NCBI RefSeq assembly: GCF_964355755.1
Contig: NC_092676.1
Location: forward strand, 12,446,288-12,510,287
DNA: 64,000 nucleotides
Source: Antedon mediterranea
Lineage: Eukaryota > Echinodermata > Crinoidea > Comatulida > Antedonidae
Direction of reading: 5' to 3'
The notes under the pieces: model-generated
Seen by the model: the letters and a program-made list of their open reading frames with translations, nothing else
Database searches by the model: none
What the model was told of the DNA's origin: nothing
Shown here: piece by piece, positions 1 through 11,259 of the stretch
Numbering within the stretch: position 1 is the stretch's first letter
Layout: each line of letters opens with the position of its first letter
Program-made: the position numbers and the translations under genes

Positions 1-87
1 TTTTCACACAAAAACATCAAAGTGTACAAAATAGCTTCAAATTGCATTTAGAGACGTTTTAGACCATTTTGTGCATTTCGATAAAAC
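1..87 (+). repeat. Type monomer, class A (87 bp)
   Basis: Runs from TTTTCACACAAAAAC to GCATTTCGATAAAAC, where the next TTTTCACACA starts at 88. A/T tracts begin at monomer positions 1, 10, 19, 28, 39, 47, 57, 67, 76 and 83. They are A-runs on the + strand up to the centre and T-runs after it. The length is 29 codons exactly, but the usual form carries an in-frame TAG (AAAATAGCTTC), so it is not an open frame. Confidence 0.9.
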
Positions 88-172
88 TTTTCACACAAAA
101 ACATCAAATTGCACAAAATCGTTTTAAACCATTTTAAATCGTTTTAAACCATTTTGAGCATGTCGATAAAAC
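88..172 (+). repeat. Type monomer, class E (85 bp) with internal 20-bp duplication
   Basis: Starts like class A, but after CAAATTGCAC the middle is replaced by two tandem copies of AAATCGTTTTAAACCATTTT (116-135 and 136-155). It then ends GAGCATGTCGATAAAAC; other copies have GAGCATTTCG. The same monomer recurs near 780, 7005, 11530, 12210, 21330, 22005, 37190, 37865, 42315, 46110, 54180, 54855 and 63815, each time at the same place in the eight-monomer unit. Confidence 0.9.
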
Positions 173-258
173 TTTTCACAAAAAACATCAAAGTGCACAG
201 AATAGCTTCAAATTGCATTTGGAGACGTTTTAGAGCATTTTGTGCATTTCGATAAAAT
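173..258 (+). repeat. Class A variant (86 bp) preceding class C
   Basis: Starts TTTTCACAAAAAACATC, one base shorter than class A. It has an ATTGCATTTGG centre and ends GAGCATTTTGTGCATTTCG. It is the eighth member of the 676-bp unit and always leads into the GTGTTAACAT form of class C. Confidence 0.85.
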
Positions 259-346
259 GTGTTAACATAAAAAGACCAAAGTGTTTAGAATATCTTCAAA
301 TCACATTTGGAGACGTTTTAGACCATTTTTTGCATTTCGATGAAAC
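259..346 (+). repeat. Type monomer, class C (88 bp)
   Basis: Starts GTGTTAACATAAAAAGACC (elsewhere TTGTTAACATAAAAAGACC) and continues AAAGTGTTTAGAATATC. It is one base longer than class A before AAAGTG, so it shifts the reading frame each time it occurs. Most copies elsewhere carry the centre TCTCCAAAT-CGC-ATTTGGAGA, a perfect dyad. This one has the variant TCTTCAAATCACATTTGGAG. Confidence 0.9.
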
Positions 347-424
347 TTGGTTACACAAAAACATCAAAGTGCTTAAAATCACATTTGAAACCGTTTTAGA
401 GCATTTTGAGCATTTCGATAAAAC
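347..424 (+). repeat. Type monomer, class B (78 bp)
   Basis: Starts TTGGTTACACAAAAACATC, then GTGCTTAAAATCACATTTG. It lacks about 9 bp of the class A centre, which removes one A-tract interval while keeping the spacing of the others. A sister form ends GAGCATTTTTAGCATTTCG followed by ATAATAC. Class B usually follows a monomer ending in CGATGAAAC or CGATGGAAC. Confidence 0.9.
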
Positions 425-1221
425 TTTTCACACAAAAACATCAAAGTGTACAAAATAGCTTCAAATCGCATTTAGAGACGTTTTAGACCATTTTTTGCAT
501 TTCGATGAAACTTGGTTACACAAAAACATCAAAGTGCTTAAAATCACATTTAAAACCGTTTTAGAGCATTTTTAGCATTTCGATAAAACTTTTCACACAA
601 AAACATCAAAGTGTACAAAATAGCTTCAAATCGCATTTAGAGAGGTTTTAGACAATTTTGTGCATTTCGATAAAACTTTTCACACAAAAACATCAAAGTG
701 TACAAAATAGCTTCAAATTGCATTTAGAGACGTTTTAGACCATTTTGTGCATTTCGATAAAACTTTTCACACAAAAACATCAAATTGCACAAAATCGTTT
801 TAAACCATTTTAAATCGTTTTAAACCATTTTGAGCATTTCGATAAAACTTTTCACAAAAAACATCAAAGTGCACAGAATAGCTTCAAATTGCATTTGGAG
901 ACGTTTTAGAGCATTTTGTGCATTTCGATAAAATGTGTTAACATAAAAAGACCAAAGTGTTTAGAATATCTTCAAATCACATTTGGAGACGTTTTAGACC
1001 ATTTTTTGCATTTCGATGAAACTTGGTTACACAAAAACATCAAAGTGCTTAAAATCACATTTGAAACCGTTTTAGAGCATTTTGAGCATTTCGATAAAAC
1101 TTTTCACACAAAAACATCAAAGTGTACAAAATAGCTTCAAATCGCATTTAGAGACGTTTTAGACCATTTTGTGCATTTCGAAAAAATTTGTTAACATAAA
1201 AAGACCAAAGTGTTTAGAATA

Positions 1222-1242
1222 TCTCCAAATCGCATTTGGAGA
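1222..1242. repeat. Class C central dyad (example)
   Basis: TCTCCAAAT, CGC, ATTTGGAGA: perfect 9-bp inverted arms with a 3-nt spacer. It is found in most class C monomers. A shorter CAAAT-CGC-ATTTG core is found in many class A monomers. Confidence 0.9.
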
Positions 1243-1945
1243 CGTTTTAGACCATTTTGTGCATTTCGATGAAACTTGGTTACACAAAAACATCAAAGTG
1301 CTTAAAATCACATTTGAAACCGTTTTAGAGCATTTTTAGCATTTCGATAATACTTTTCACACAAAAACATCAAAGTGTACAAAATAGCTTCAAATCGCAT
1401 TTGGAGACGTTTTAGACCATTTTGTGCATTTCGATGAAACTTGGTTACACAAAAACATCAAAGTGCTTAAAATCACATTTGAAACCGTTTTAGACCATTT
1501 TGAGCATTTCGATAAAACTTTTCACACAAAAAAATCAAAGTGCACAAAATAGCTTCAAATCGCATTTGGAGACGTTTTAGACTATTTTGTGCATTTTGAA
1601 AAAATTTGTTAACATAAAAAGACCAAAGTGTTTAGAATATCTCCAAATCGCATTTGGAGACGTTTTAGACCATTTTGTGCATTTCGATGGAACTTGGTTA
1701 CACAAAAACATCAAAGTGCTTAAAATCACATTTGAAACCGTTTTAGAGCATTTTTAGCATTTCGATAATACTTTTCACACAAAAACCTCAAAGTGTACAA
1801 AATAGCTTCAAATCGCATTTAGAGAGGTTTTAGACCATTTTGTGCATTTCGATAAAACTTTTCACACAAAAACATCAAAGTGTACAAAATAGCTTCAAAT
1901 CGCATTTAGAGACGTTTTAGACCATTTTGTGCATTTCGATAAAAC

Positions 1946-2032
1946 TTTTCACACAAAAACATCAAATTGCACAAAATAGCTTAATACCGTGTTTGAAATC
2001 GTTTTAAACCATTTTGAGCATGTCGATAAAAC
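1946..2032 (+). repeat. Type monomer, class D (87 bp)
   Basis: Starts TTTTCACACAAAAACATC, then AAATTGCACAAAATAGC and the distinctive CTTAATACCGTGTTTG. It ends TTTTGAGCATGTCGATAAAAC. A sister form has CTTAATATCGTGTTTG and GAAAACG. The TTAA in CTTAATATC is the target used by the transposon at 16376. Confidence 0.9.
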
Positions 2033-3411
2033 TTTTCACAAAAAAACATCAAAGTGCACAGAATAGCTTCAAATCGCATTTGGAGACGTTTTAAACCATT
2101 TTGAGCATTTCGATAAAACTTTTCACACAAAAACATCAAAGTGTACAAAATAGCTTCAAATCGCATTTAGAGAGGTTTTAGACCATTTTGTGCATTTCGA
2201 TAAAACTTTTCACACAAAAACATCAAATTGCACAAAATAGCTTAATATTGTGTTTGAAAACGTTTTAAACCATTTTGAGCATGTCGATAAAACTTTTCAC
2301 ACAAAAATATCAAAGCTCACAGAATATCTTCAAATCGCATTTAGAGACGTTTTAGACCATTTTGTGCATTTCGAAAAAATTTGTTAACATAAAAAGACCA
2401 AAGTGTTTAGAATATCTCCAAATCGCATTTGGAGACGTTTTAGACCATTTTGTGCATTTCGATGAAACTTGATTACACAAAAACATCAAAGTGCTTAAAA
2501 TCACATTTAAAACCGTTTTAGAGCGTTTTGAGCATTTCGATAAACTTTTCACACAAAAACATCAAAGTGCACAAAATAGCTTCAAATCGCATTTAGAGAT
2601 GTTTTAGACCATTTTGTGCATTTCGATAAAACTTTTCACACAAAAACATCAAATTGCACAAAAAAGCTTAATACCGTGTTTGAAATCGTTTTAAACCAAT
2701 TTGAGCATGTCGAAAAAACTTTTCACACAAAAACATCAAAGTGCACAGAATATCTTCAAATCGCATTTAGAGACGTTTTAGACCATTTTGTGCATTTCGA
2801 AAAAATTTGTTAACATAAAAAGACCAAAGTGTTTAGAATATCTCCAAATTGCATTTGGAGACGTTTTAGACCATTTTGTGCATTTCGATGAAACTTGGTT
2901 ACACAAAAACATTAAAGTGCTTAAAATCACATTTGAAACCGTTTTAGAGCATTTTGAGCATTTCGATAAAACTTTTCACACAAAAACATCAAAGTGTACA
3001 AAATAGCTTCAAATCACATTTGAAACCGTTTTAGACCATTTTGAGCATTTCGATAAAACTTTTCACACAAAAACATCAAAGTGTACAAAATAGCTTCAAA
3101 TCGCATTTGGAGACGTTTTAGACCATTTTGTGCATTTCGATGAAACTTGGTTACACAAAAACATCAAAGTGCTTAAAATCACATTTGAAACCGTTTTAGA
3201 GCATTTTTAGCATTTCGATAATACTTTTCACACAAAAACATCAAAGTGTACAAAATAGCTTCAAATCGCATTTGGAGACGTTTTAGACCATTTTGTGCAT
3301 TTCGATGAAACTTGGTTACACAAAAACATCAAAGTGCTTAAAATCACATTTGAAATCGTTTTAGACCATTTTGAGCATTTCGATAAAACTTTTCACACAA
3401 AAAAATCAAAG

Positions 3412-3464
3412 TGCACAAAATAGCTTCAAATCGCATTTGGAGACGTTTTAGACTATTTTGTGCA
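3412..3464. repeat. Long-armed dyad spanning one monomer (example)
   Basis: TGCACAAAATAG (3412-3423) and CTATTTTGTGCA (3453-3464) are perfect 12-bp inverted arms around a 29-nt spacer that itself contains the CAAAT-CGC-ATTTG dyad. The same arrangement recurs wherever GTGCACAAAATAG precedes GACTATTTTGTGCA, for example near 1540, 7765, 12970, 15936 and 27590. Confidence 0.85.
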
Positions 3465-3851
3465 TTTCGAAAAAATTTGTTAACATAAAAAGACCAAAGT
3501 GTTTAGAATATCTCCAAATCGCATTTGGAGACGTTTTAAATCATTTTGTGCATTTCGATGGAACTTGGTTACACAAAAACATCAAAGTGCTTAAAATCAC
3601 ATTTAAAACCGTTTTAGAGCATTTTGAGCATTTCGATAAAACTTTTCACACAAAAACATCAAAGTGTACAAAATAGCTTCAAATCGCATTTAGAGAGGTT
3701 TTAGACCATTTTGTGCATTTCGATAAAACTTTACACACAAAAACATCAAAGTGTACAAAATAGCTTCAAATCGCATTTAGAGACGTTTTAGACCATTTTG
3801 TGCATTTCGATAAAACTTTTCACACAAAAACATCAAATTGCACAAAATAGC

Positions 3852-3855
3852 TTAA
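3852..3855. other. Empty insertion site, paralogue 1
   Basis: This is the single TTAA at the satellite position equivalent to the transposon insertion. The left flank aligns at offset 12524 and the right flank at offset 13154 to the filled site, a difference of 630 bp. It shows the pre-insertion, or precisely excised, state. Confidence 0.92.
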
Positions 3856-6800
3856 TATCGTGTTTGAAAACGTTTTAAACCATTTTGAGCATGTCGATAA
3901 AACTTTTCACACAAAAATATCAAAGTGCACAGAATATCTTCAAATCGCATTTAGAGACGTTTTAGACCATTTTGTGCATTTCGAAAAAATTTGTTAACAT
4001 AAAAAGACCAAAGTGTTTAGAATATCTCCAAATCGCATTTGGAGACGTTTTAGACCATTTTGTGCATTTCGATGAAACTTGGTTACATAAAAACATCAAA
4101 GTGCTTAAAATCACATTTAAAACCGTTTTAGAGCGTTTTGAGCATTTCGATAAACTTTTCACACAAAAACATCAAAGTGCACAAAATAGCTTCAAATCGC
4201 ATTTAGAGATGTTTTAGACCATTTTGTGCATTTCGAAAAAACTTTTCACACAAAAACATCAAATTGCACACAATAGCTTAATACCGTGTTTGAAATCGTT
4301 TTAAACCATTTTGAGCATGTCGATAAAACTTTTCACACAAAAACATCAAAGTGCACAGAATATCTTCAAATCGCATATAGAGACGTTTTAGACCATTTTG
4401 TGCATTTCGAAAAAATTTGTTAACATTAAAAGACCAAAGTGTTTAGAATATCTCCAAATCGCATTTGGAGACGTTTTAGACCATTTTGTGCATTTCGATG
4501 AAACTTGGTTACACAAAAACATCAAAGTGCTTAAAATCACATTTGAAACCGTTTTAGAGCATTTTGAGCATTTCGATAAAACTTTTCACACAAAAACATC
4601 AAAGTGTACAAAATAGCTTCAAATCACATTTGAAACCGTTTTAGACCATTTTGAGCATTTCGATAAAACTTTTCACACAAAAACATCAAAGTGTACAAAA
4701 TGGCTTCAAATCGCATTTGGAGACGTTTTAGAGCATTTTGAGCATTTCGATCAAACTTTTCACACAAAAACATCAAAGTGTACAAAATAACTTCAAATCG
4801 CATTTAGAGACGTTTTAGACCATTTTGTGCATTTTGGTAAAACTTTTCACACAAAAACATCAAATTGCACAAAATAGCTTAATATCGTGTTTGAAAACGT
4901 TTTAAACCATTTTGAGCATGTCGATAAAACTTTTCACATAAAAATATCAAAGTGCACAGAATAGCTTCAAATCGCATTTGGAGACGTTTTAGACCATTTT
5001 GTGCATTTTGGTAAAACTTTTCACACAAAAACATCAAATTGCACAAAATAGCTTAATATCGTGTTTGAAAACGTTTTAAACCATTTTGAGCATGTCGATA
5101 AAACTTTTCACTCAAAAATATCAAAGTGCACAGAATATCTTCAAATCGCATTTAGAGACGTTTTAGACCATTTTGTGCATTTTGAAAAAATTTGTTAACA
5201 TAAAAAGACCAAAGTGTTTAGAATATCTCCAAATCGCATTTGGAGACGTTTTAGACCATTTTGTGTTTTTCGAAAAAACTTTTCACACAAAAACATCAAA
5301 GTGTACAAAATTGCTTCAAATCGCATTTGGAGACGTTTTAGACCATTTCGTGCATTTTGGTAAAACTTTTCACACAAAAACATCAAAATTCACAAAATAG
5401 CTTAATATCGTGTTTGAAAACGTTTTAAACCATTTTGAGCATGTCGATAAAACTTTTCACTCAAAAATATCAAAGTGCACAGAATATCTTCAAATCGCAT
5501 TTAGAGACGTTTTAGACCATTTTGTGCATTTCGAAAAAAATTGTTAACATAAAAAGACCAAAGTGTTTAGAATATCTCCAAATCGCATTTGGAGACGTTT
5601 TAGACCATTTTGCGCATTTCGATGAAACTTGGTTACACAAAAACATCAAAGTGCTTAAAATCACATTTAAAACCGTTTTAGAGCGTTTTGAGCATTTCGA
5701 TAAACTTTTCAAACAAAAACATCAAAGTGTACAAAATAGCTTCAAATCGTATTTGGAGACGTTTTAGACCATTTTGTGCGTTTCGATGAATCTTGGTTAC
5801 ACAAAAACATCAAAGTGCTTAAAATCACATTTAAAACCGTTTTAGTGCATTTTGAGCATTTCGATAAAACTTTTCACACAAAAACATCAAAGTGCACAAA
5901 ATAGCTTCAAATCGCATTTAGAGATGTTTTAGACCATTTTGTGCGTTTCGATAAAACTTTTCACACAAAAACATCAAATTGCACAAAATAGCTTAATATC
6001 GTGTTTGAAAACGTTTTAGACCATTTTGAGCATGTCGATAAAACTTTTCACACAAAAACATAAAAGTGCACAAAATAGCTTCAAATCGCATTTAGAGATG
6101 TTTTAGACCATTTTGTGCGTTTCGATAAAACTTTTCACACAAAAACATCAAATTGCACAAAATAGCTTAATATCGTGTTTGAAAACGTTTTAGACCATTT
6201 TGAGCATGTCGATAAAACTTTTCACACAAAAACATAAAAGTGCACAGAATAGCTTCAAATCGCATTTGGAGACGTTTTAGACCATTTTGTGCATTTCGAA
6301 AAAACTTTTTAACATAAAAACACCAAAGTGCTTAGAATAGCTTCAAATCGCATTTGGAGACGTTTTAGACCATTTTGTGCATTTCGATGAAACTTGGTTA
6401 CACAAAAACATCAAAGTGCTTAAAATCACATTTGAAACCGTTATAGAGCATTTTTAGCATTTCGATAAAACTTTTCACACAAAAACATCAAAGTGTACAA
6501 AATAGCTTCAAATCACATTTGAAACCGTTTTAGACCATTTTGAGCATTTCGATAAAACTTTTCACACAAAAACATCAAAGTGTACAGAATAGCTTCAAAT
6601 CGCATTTGGAGACGTTTTAGACCATTTTGTGCATTTCGATGAAACTTGGTTACACAAAAACATCAAAGTGCTTAAAATCACATTTGAAACCGTTTTAGAG
6701 CATTTTTAACATTTCGATAATACTTTTCACACAAAAACATCAAAGTGTACAAAATAGCTTCAAATCACATTTGAAACCGTTTTAGACCATATTGAGCATT

Positions 6801-8326
6801 TCGATAAAACTTTTCACACAAAAACATCAAAGTGTACAAAATAGCTTCAAATCGCATTTAGAGAGGTTTTAGACAATTTTGTGCATTTCGATAAAACTTT
6901 TCACACAAAAACATCAAAGTGTACAAAATAGCTTTAAATTGCATTTAGAGACGTTTTAGACCATTTTGTGCATTTCGATAAAACTTTTCACACAAAAACA
7001 TCAAATTGCACAAAATCGTTTTAAACCATTTTAAATCGTTTTAAACCATTTTGAGCATTTCGATAAAACTTTTCACAAAAAACATCAAAGTGCACAGAAT
7101 AGCTTCAAATTGCATTTGGAGACGTTTTAGAGCATTTTGTGCATTTCGATAAAATGTGTTAACATAAAAAGACCAAAGTGTTTAGAATATCTTCAAATCA
7201 CATTTGGAGACGTTTTAGACCATTTTTTGCATTTCGATGAAACTTGGTTACACAAAAACATCAAAGTGCTTAAAATCACATTTGAAACCGTTTTAGAGCA
7301 TTTTGAGCATTTCGATAAAACTTTTCACACAAAAACATCAAAGTGTACAAAATAGCTTCAAATCGCATTTAGAGACGTTTTAGACCATTTTGTGCATTTC
7401 GAAAAAATTTGTTAACATAAAAAGACCAAAGTGTTTAGAATATCTCCAAATCACATTTGGAGACGTTTTAGACCATTTTGTGCATTTCGATGAAACTTGG
7501 TTACACAAAAACATCAAAGTGCTTAAAATCACATTTGAAACCGTTTTAGAGCATTTTTAGCATTTCGATAATACTTTTCACACAAAAACATCAAAGTGTA
7601 CAAAATAGCTTCAAATCGCATTTGGAGACGTTTTAGACCATTTTGTGCATTTCGATGAAACTTGGTTACACAAAAACATCAAAGTGCTTAAAATCACATT
7701 TGAAACCGTTTTAGACCATTTTGAGCATTTCGATAAAACTTTTCACACAAAAAAATCAAAGTGCACAAAATAGCTTCAAATCGCATTTGGAGACGTTTTA
7801 GACTATTTTGTGCATTTTGAAAAAATTTGTTAACATAAAAAGACCAAAGTGTTTAGAATATCTCCAAATCGCATTTGGAGACGTTTTAAACCATTTTGTG
7901 CATTTCGATGGAACTTGGTTACACAAAAACATCAAAGTGCTTAAAATCACATTTAAAACCGTTTTAGAGCATTTTGAGCATTTCGATAAAACTTTTCACA
8001 CAAAAACATCAAAGTGTACAAAATAGCTTCAAATCGCATTTAGAGACGTTTTAGACCATTTTGTGCATTTCGATAAAACTTTTCACACAAAAACATCAAA
8101 TTGCACAAATAGCTTAATACCGTGTTTGAAATCGTTTTAAACCATTTTGAGCATGTCGATAAAACTTTTCACAAAAAAACATCAAAGTGCACAGAATAGC
8201 TTCAAATCGCATTTGGAGACGTTTTAAACCATTTTGTGCATTTCGATAAAACTTTTCACATAAAAACAACAAAGTGTACAAAATAGCTTCAAATCGCATT
8301 TGGAGACGTTTTAGACCATTTTGTGC

Positions 8327-8354
8327 ATTTCGATGAAACTCATCAAAGTGCTTA
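8327..8354 (+). repeat. Class B monomer with 14-bp deletion
   Basis: CGATGAAACTCATCAAAGTG: 14 bp of the class B start are lost compared with the collinear position near 13540, which has the full TTGGTTACACAAAAACATC. The same deletion is present near 39114 and 43653, so it marks a shared lineage of these copies. Confidence 0.85.
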
Positions 8355-11259
8355 AAATCACATTTGAAACCGTTTTAGAGCATTTTGAGCATTTCGATAA
8401 AACTTTTCACACAAAAACATCAAAGTGTACAAAATAGCTTCAAATCACATTTGAAACCGTTTTAGACCATATTGAGCATTTCGATAAAACTTTTCACACA
8501 AAGACATCAAAGTGTACAAAATAGCTTCAAATCGCATTTGGAGACGTTTTAGACCATTTTGTGTATTTCGATGAAACTTGGTTACACAAAAACATCAAAG
8601 TGCTTAAAATCACATTTGAAAGCGTTTTAGAGCATTTTTAGCATTTCGATAATACTTTTCACACAAAAACATCAAAGTGTACAAAATAGCTTCAAATCGC
8701 ATTTGGAGACGTTTTAGACCATTTTGTGCATTTCGATGAAACTTGGTTACACAAAAACATCAAAGTGCTTAAAATCACATTTAAAACAGTTTTAGAGCAT
8801 TTTGAGCATTTCGATAAAACTTTTCACACAAAAACATCAAAGTGTACAAAATAGCTTCAAATCGCATTTAAAGAGGTTTTAGACCATTTTGTGCATTTCG
8901 ATAAAACTTTTCACACAAAAACATCAAAGTGTACAAAATAGCTTCAAATCGCATTTAGAGACGTTTTAGACCATCTTGTGCATTTCGATAAAACTTTTCA
9001 CACAAAAACATCAAATTGCACAAAATAGCTTAATATCGTGTTTTAAAACGTTTTAAACCATTTTGAGCATGTCGATAAAACTTTTCACACAAAAATATCA
9101 AAGTGCACAGAATATCTTCAAATCGCATTTAGAGACGTTTTAGACCATTTTGTGCATTTCGAAAAAATTTGTTAACATAAAAAGACCAAAGTGTTTAGAA
9201 TATCTCCAAATCGCATTTGGAGACGTTTTAGACCATTTTGTGTTTTTCGAAAAAACTTTTCACACAAAAACATCAAAGTGTACAAAATTGCTTCAAATCG
9301 CATTTGGAGACGTTTTAGACCATTTTGTGATTTTCGAAAAACTTTTCACACAAAAACATCAAAGTGTAGAAAATTGCTTCAAATCGCATTTAGAGACGTT
9401 TTAGACCATTTTGTGCATTTCGAAAAAATTTGTTAACATAAAAAGACCAAAGTGTTTAGAATATTTCCAAATCGCATTTGGAGACGTTTTAGACCATTTT
9501 GTGCATTTCGATGAAACTTGGTTACACAAAAACATCAAAGTGCTTAAAATCACATTTTAAACCGTTTTAGAGCGTTTTGAGCATTTCGATAAACTTTTCA
9601 CACAAAAACATCAAAGTGCACAAAATAGCATTTAGAGATGTTTTAGACCATTTTGTGCATTTCGATAAAACTTTTCACACAAAAACATCAAATTGCACAA
9701 AAAAGCTTAATACCGTGTTTGAAATCGTTTTAAACCAATTTGAGCATGTCGATAAAACTTTTCACACAAAAACATCAAAGTGCACAGAATATCTTCAAAT
9801 CGCATTTAGAGACGTTTTAGACCATTTTGTGCATTTCGAAAAAATTTGTTAACATAAAAAGACCAAAGTGTTTAGAATATCTCCAAATCGCATTTGGAGA
9901 CGTTTTAAACCATTTTGTGCATTTCGATGGAACTTGGTTACACAAAAACATCAAAGTGCTTAAAATCACATTTGAAAGCGTTTTAGAGCATTTTTAGCAT
10001 TTCGATAATACTTTTCACACAAAAACATCAAAGTGTACAGAATAGCTTCAAATCGCATTTGGAGACGTTTTAGACCATTTTGTGCATTTCGATGAAACTT
10101 GGTTACACAAAAACATCAAAGTGCTTAAAATCACATTTGAAACCGTTTTAGAGCATTTTTAACATTTCGATAATACTTTTCACACAAAAACATCAAAGTG
10201 TACAAAATAGCTTCAAATCGCATTTGGAGACGTTTTAGACCATTTTGTGCATTTCGATGAAACTTGGTTACACAAAAACATCAAAGTGCTTAAAATCACA
10301 TTTGAAAGCGTTTTAGAGCATTTTTAGCATTTCGATAATACTTTTCACACAAAAACATCAAAGTGCACAAAATAGCTTCAAATCGCATTTAGAGATGTTT
10401 TAGACCATTTTGTGCATTTCGATAAAACTTTTCACACAAAAACATCAAATTGCACAAAATACCGTGTTTGAAATCATTTTAAACCATTTTGAGCATGTCG
10501 ATAAAACTTTTCACACAAAAACATCAAAGTTTTTAGAATATCTCCAAATCGCATTTGGAGACGTTTTAGACCATTTTGTGCATTTCGATGAAACTTGGTT
10601 ACACAAAAACATCAAAGTGCTTAAAATCACATTTGAAACCGTTTTAGAGCATTTTGAGCATTTCGATAAAACTTTTCAAACAAAAACATCAAAGTGTACA
10701 AAATAGCTTCAAATCACATTTGAAACCGTTTTAGACCATTTTGAGCATTTCGACAAAACTTTTCACACAAAAACATCAAAGTGTACAAAATAGCTTCAAA
10801 TCGCATTTGGAGACGTTTTAGACCATTTTGTGCATTTCGATGAAACTTGGTTACACAAAAACATCAAAGTGCTTAAAATCACATTTGAAACCGTTTTAGA
10901 GCATTTTTAGCATTTCGATAATACTTTTCACACAAAACATCAAAGTGTACAAAATAGCTTCAAATCGCATTTGGAGACGTTTTAGACCATTTTGTGCATT
11001 TCGATGAAACTTGGTTACACAAAAACATCAAAGTGCTTAAAATCACATTTGAAACCGTTTTAGACCATTTTGAGCATTTCGATAAAACTTTTCACACAAA
11101 AAAATCAAAGTGCACAAAATAGCTTCAAATCGCATTTGGGGACGTTTTAGACTATTTTGTGCATTTCGAAAAAAATTGTTAACATAAAAAGACCAAAGTG
11201 TTTAGAATATCTCCAAATCGCATTTGGAGACGTTTTAAACCATTTTGTGCATTTCGATG

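Larger units (their letters stand above)
259..934 (+). repeat. Eight-monomer higher-order unit (676 bp)
   Basis: Monomer starts fall at 259, 347, 425, 512, 590, 677, 764 and 849, with the next unit at 935. The lengths are 88+78+87+78+87+87+85+86, in class order C, B, A, B, A, A, E, A-variant. The next unit repeats this order and is nearly base-identical for its first 240 bp. Confidence 0.9.
1..1170 (+). repeat. Tandem run of the 676-bp higher-order unit (about 1.7 copies)
   Basis: Bases 1-490 match 677-1166 at a period of 676 with very few differences (TGTCG against TTTCG near 161/837 is one). The match ends near 1170, where a class C monomer replaces the expected B. The run is cut by the left window edge. 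Confidence 0.85.
1700..6850 (+). repeat. Large block P, copy 1
   Basis: Aligns to 14224-20004 at offset 12524 up to 3855 and at 13154 after it; the difference is the transposon. It also aligns to about 47860-52856. Rare variants are shared, such as CATCAAAATTCACAAAATAGC near 5385/18540/51392 and GCATATAGAGACG near 4374/17528/50380. The right edge is where GAGAGGTTTTAGACAATTTT (6863) replaces GGAGACG (near 20010). Confidence 0.82.

Noticed and set aside
76-92. CENP-B box
   Set aside because: TTTCGATAAAACTTTTC matches the TTCG and the following A of the box, but lacks the CGGG half needed for binding, in every monomer I checked.
259-346. GTTAAC in class C monomers as a regulatory (HNF1-like) site
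   Set aside because: A six-base word in an array with no genes has no support as a regulatory site.
240-458. Recurring 72-codon frame seen dozens of times (for example 240, 916, 2788, 3458)
   Set aside because: It is a class C plus B plus A monomer read from TTGTGCATTTC to AAAATAG. Repetition comes from the satellite, not a gene family. The start codon is TTG, and minus-strand frames of similar length overlap the same DNA.
1981-2166. Minus-strand frames of 61-88 codons
   Set aside because: They are the reverse reading of class A and D monomers, and they recur with each higher-order copy exactly like the plus-strand frames.
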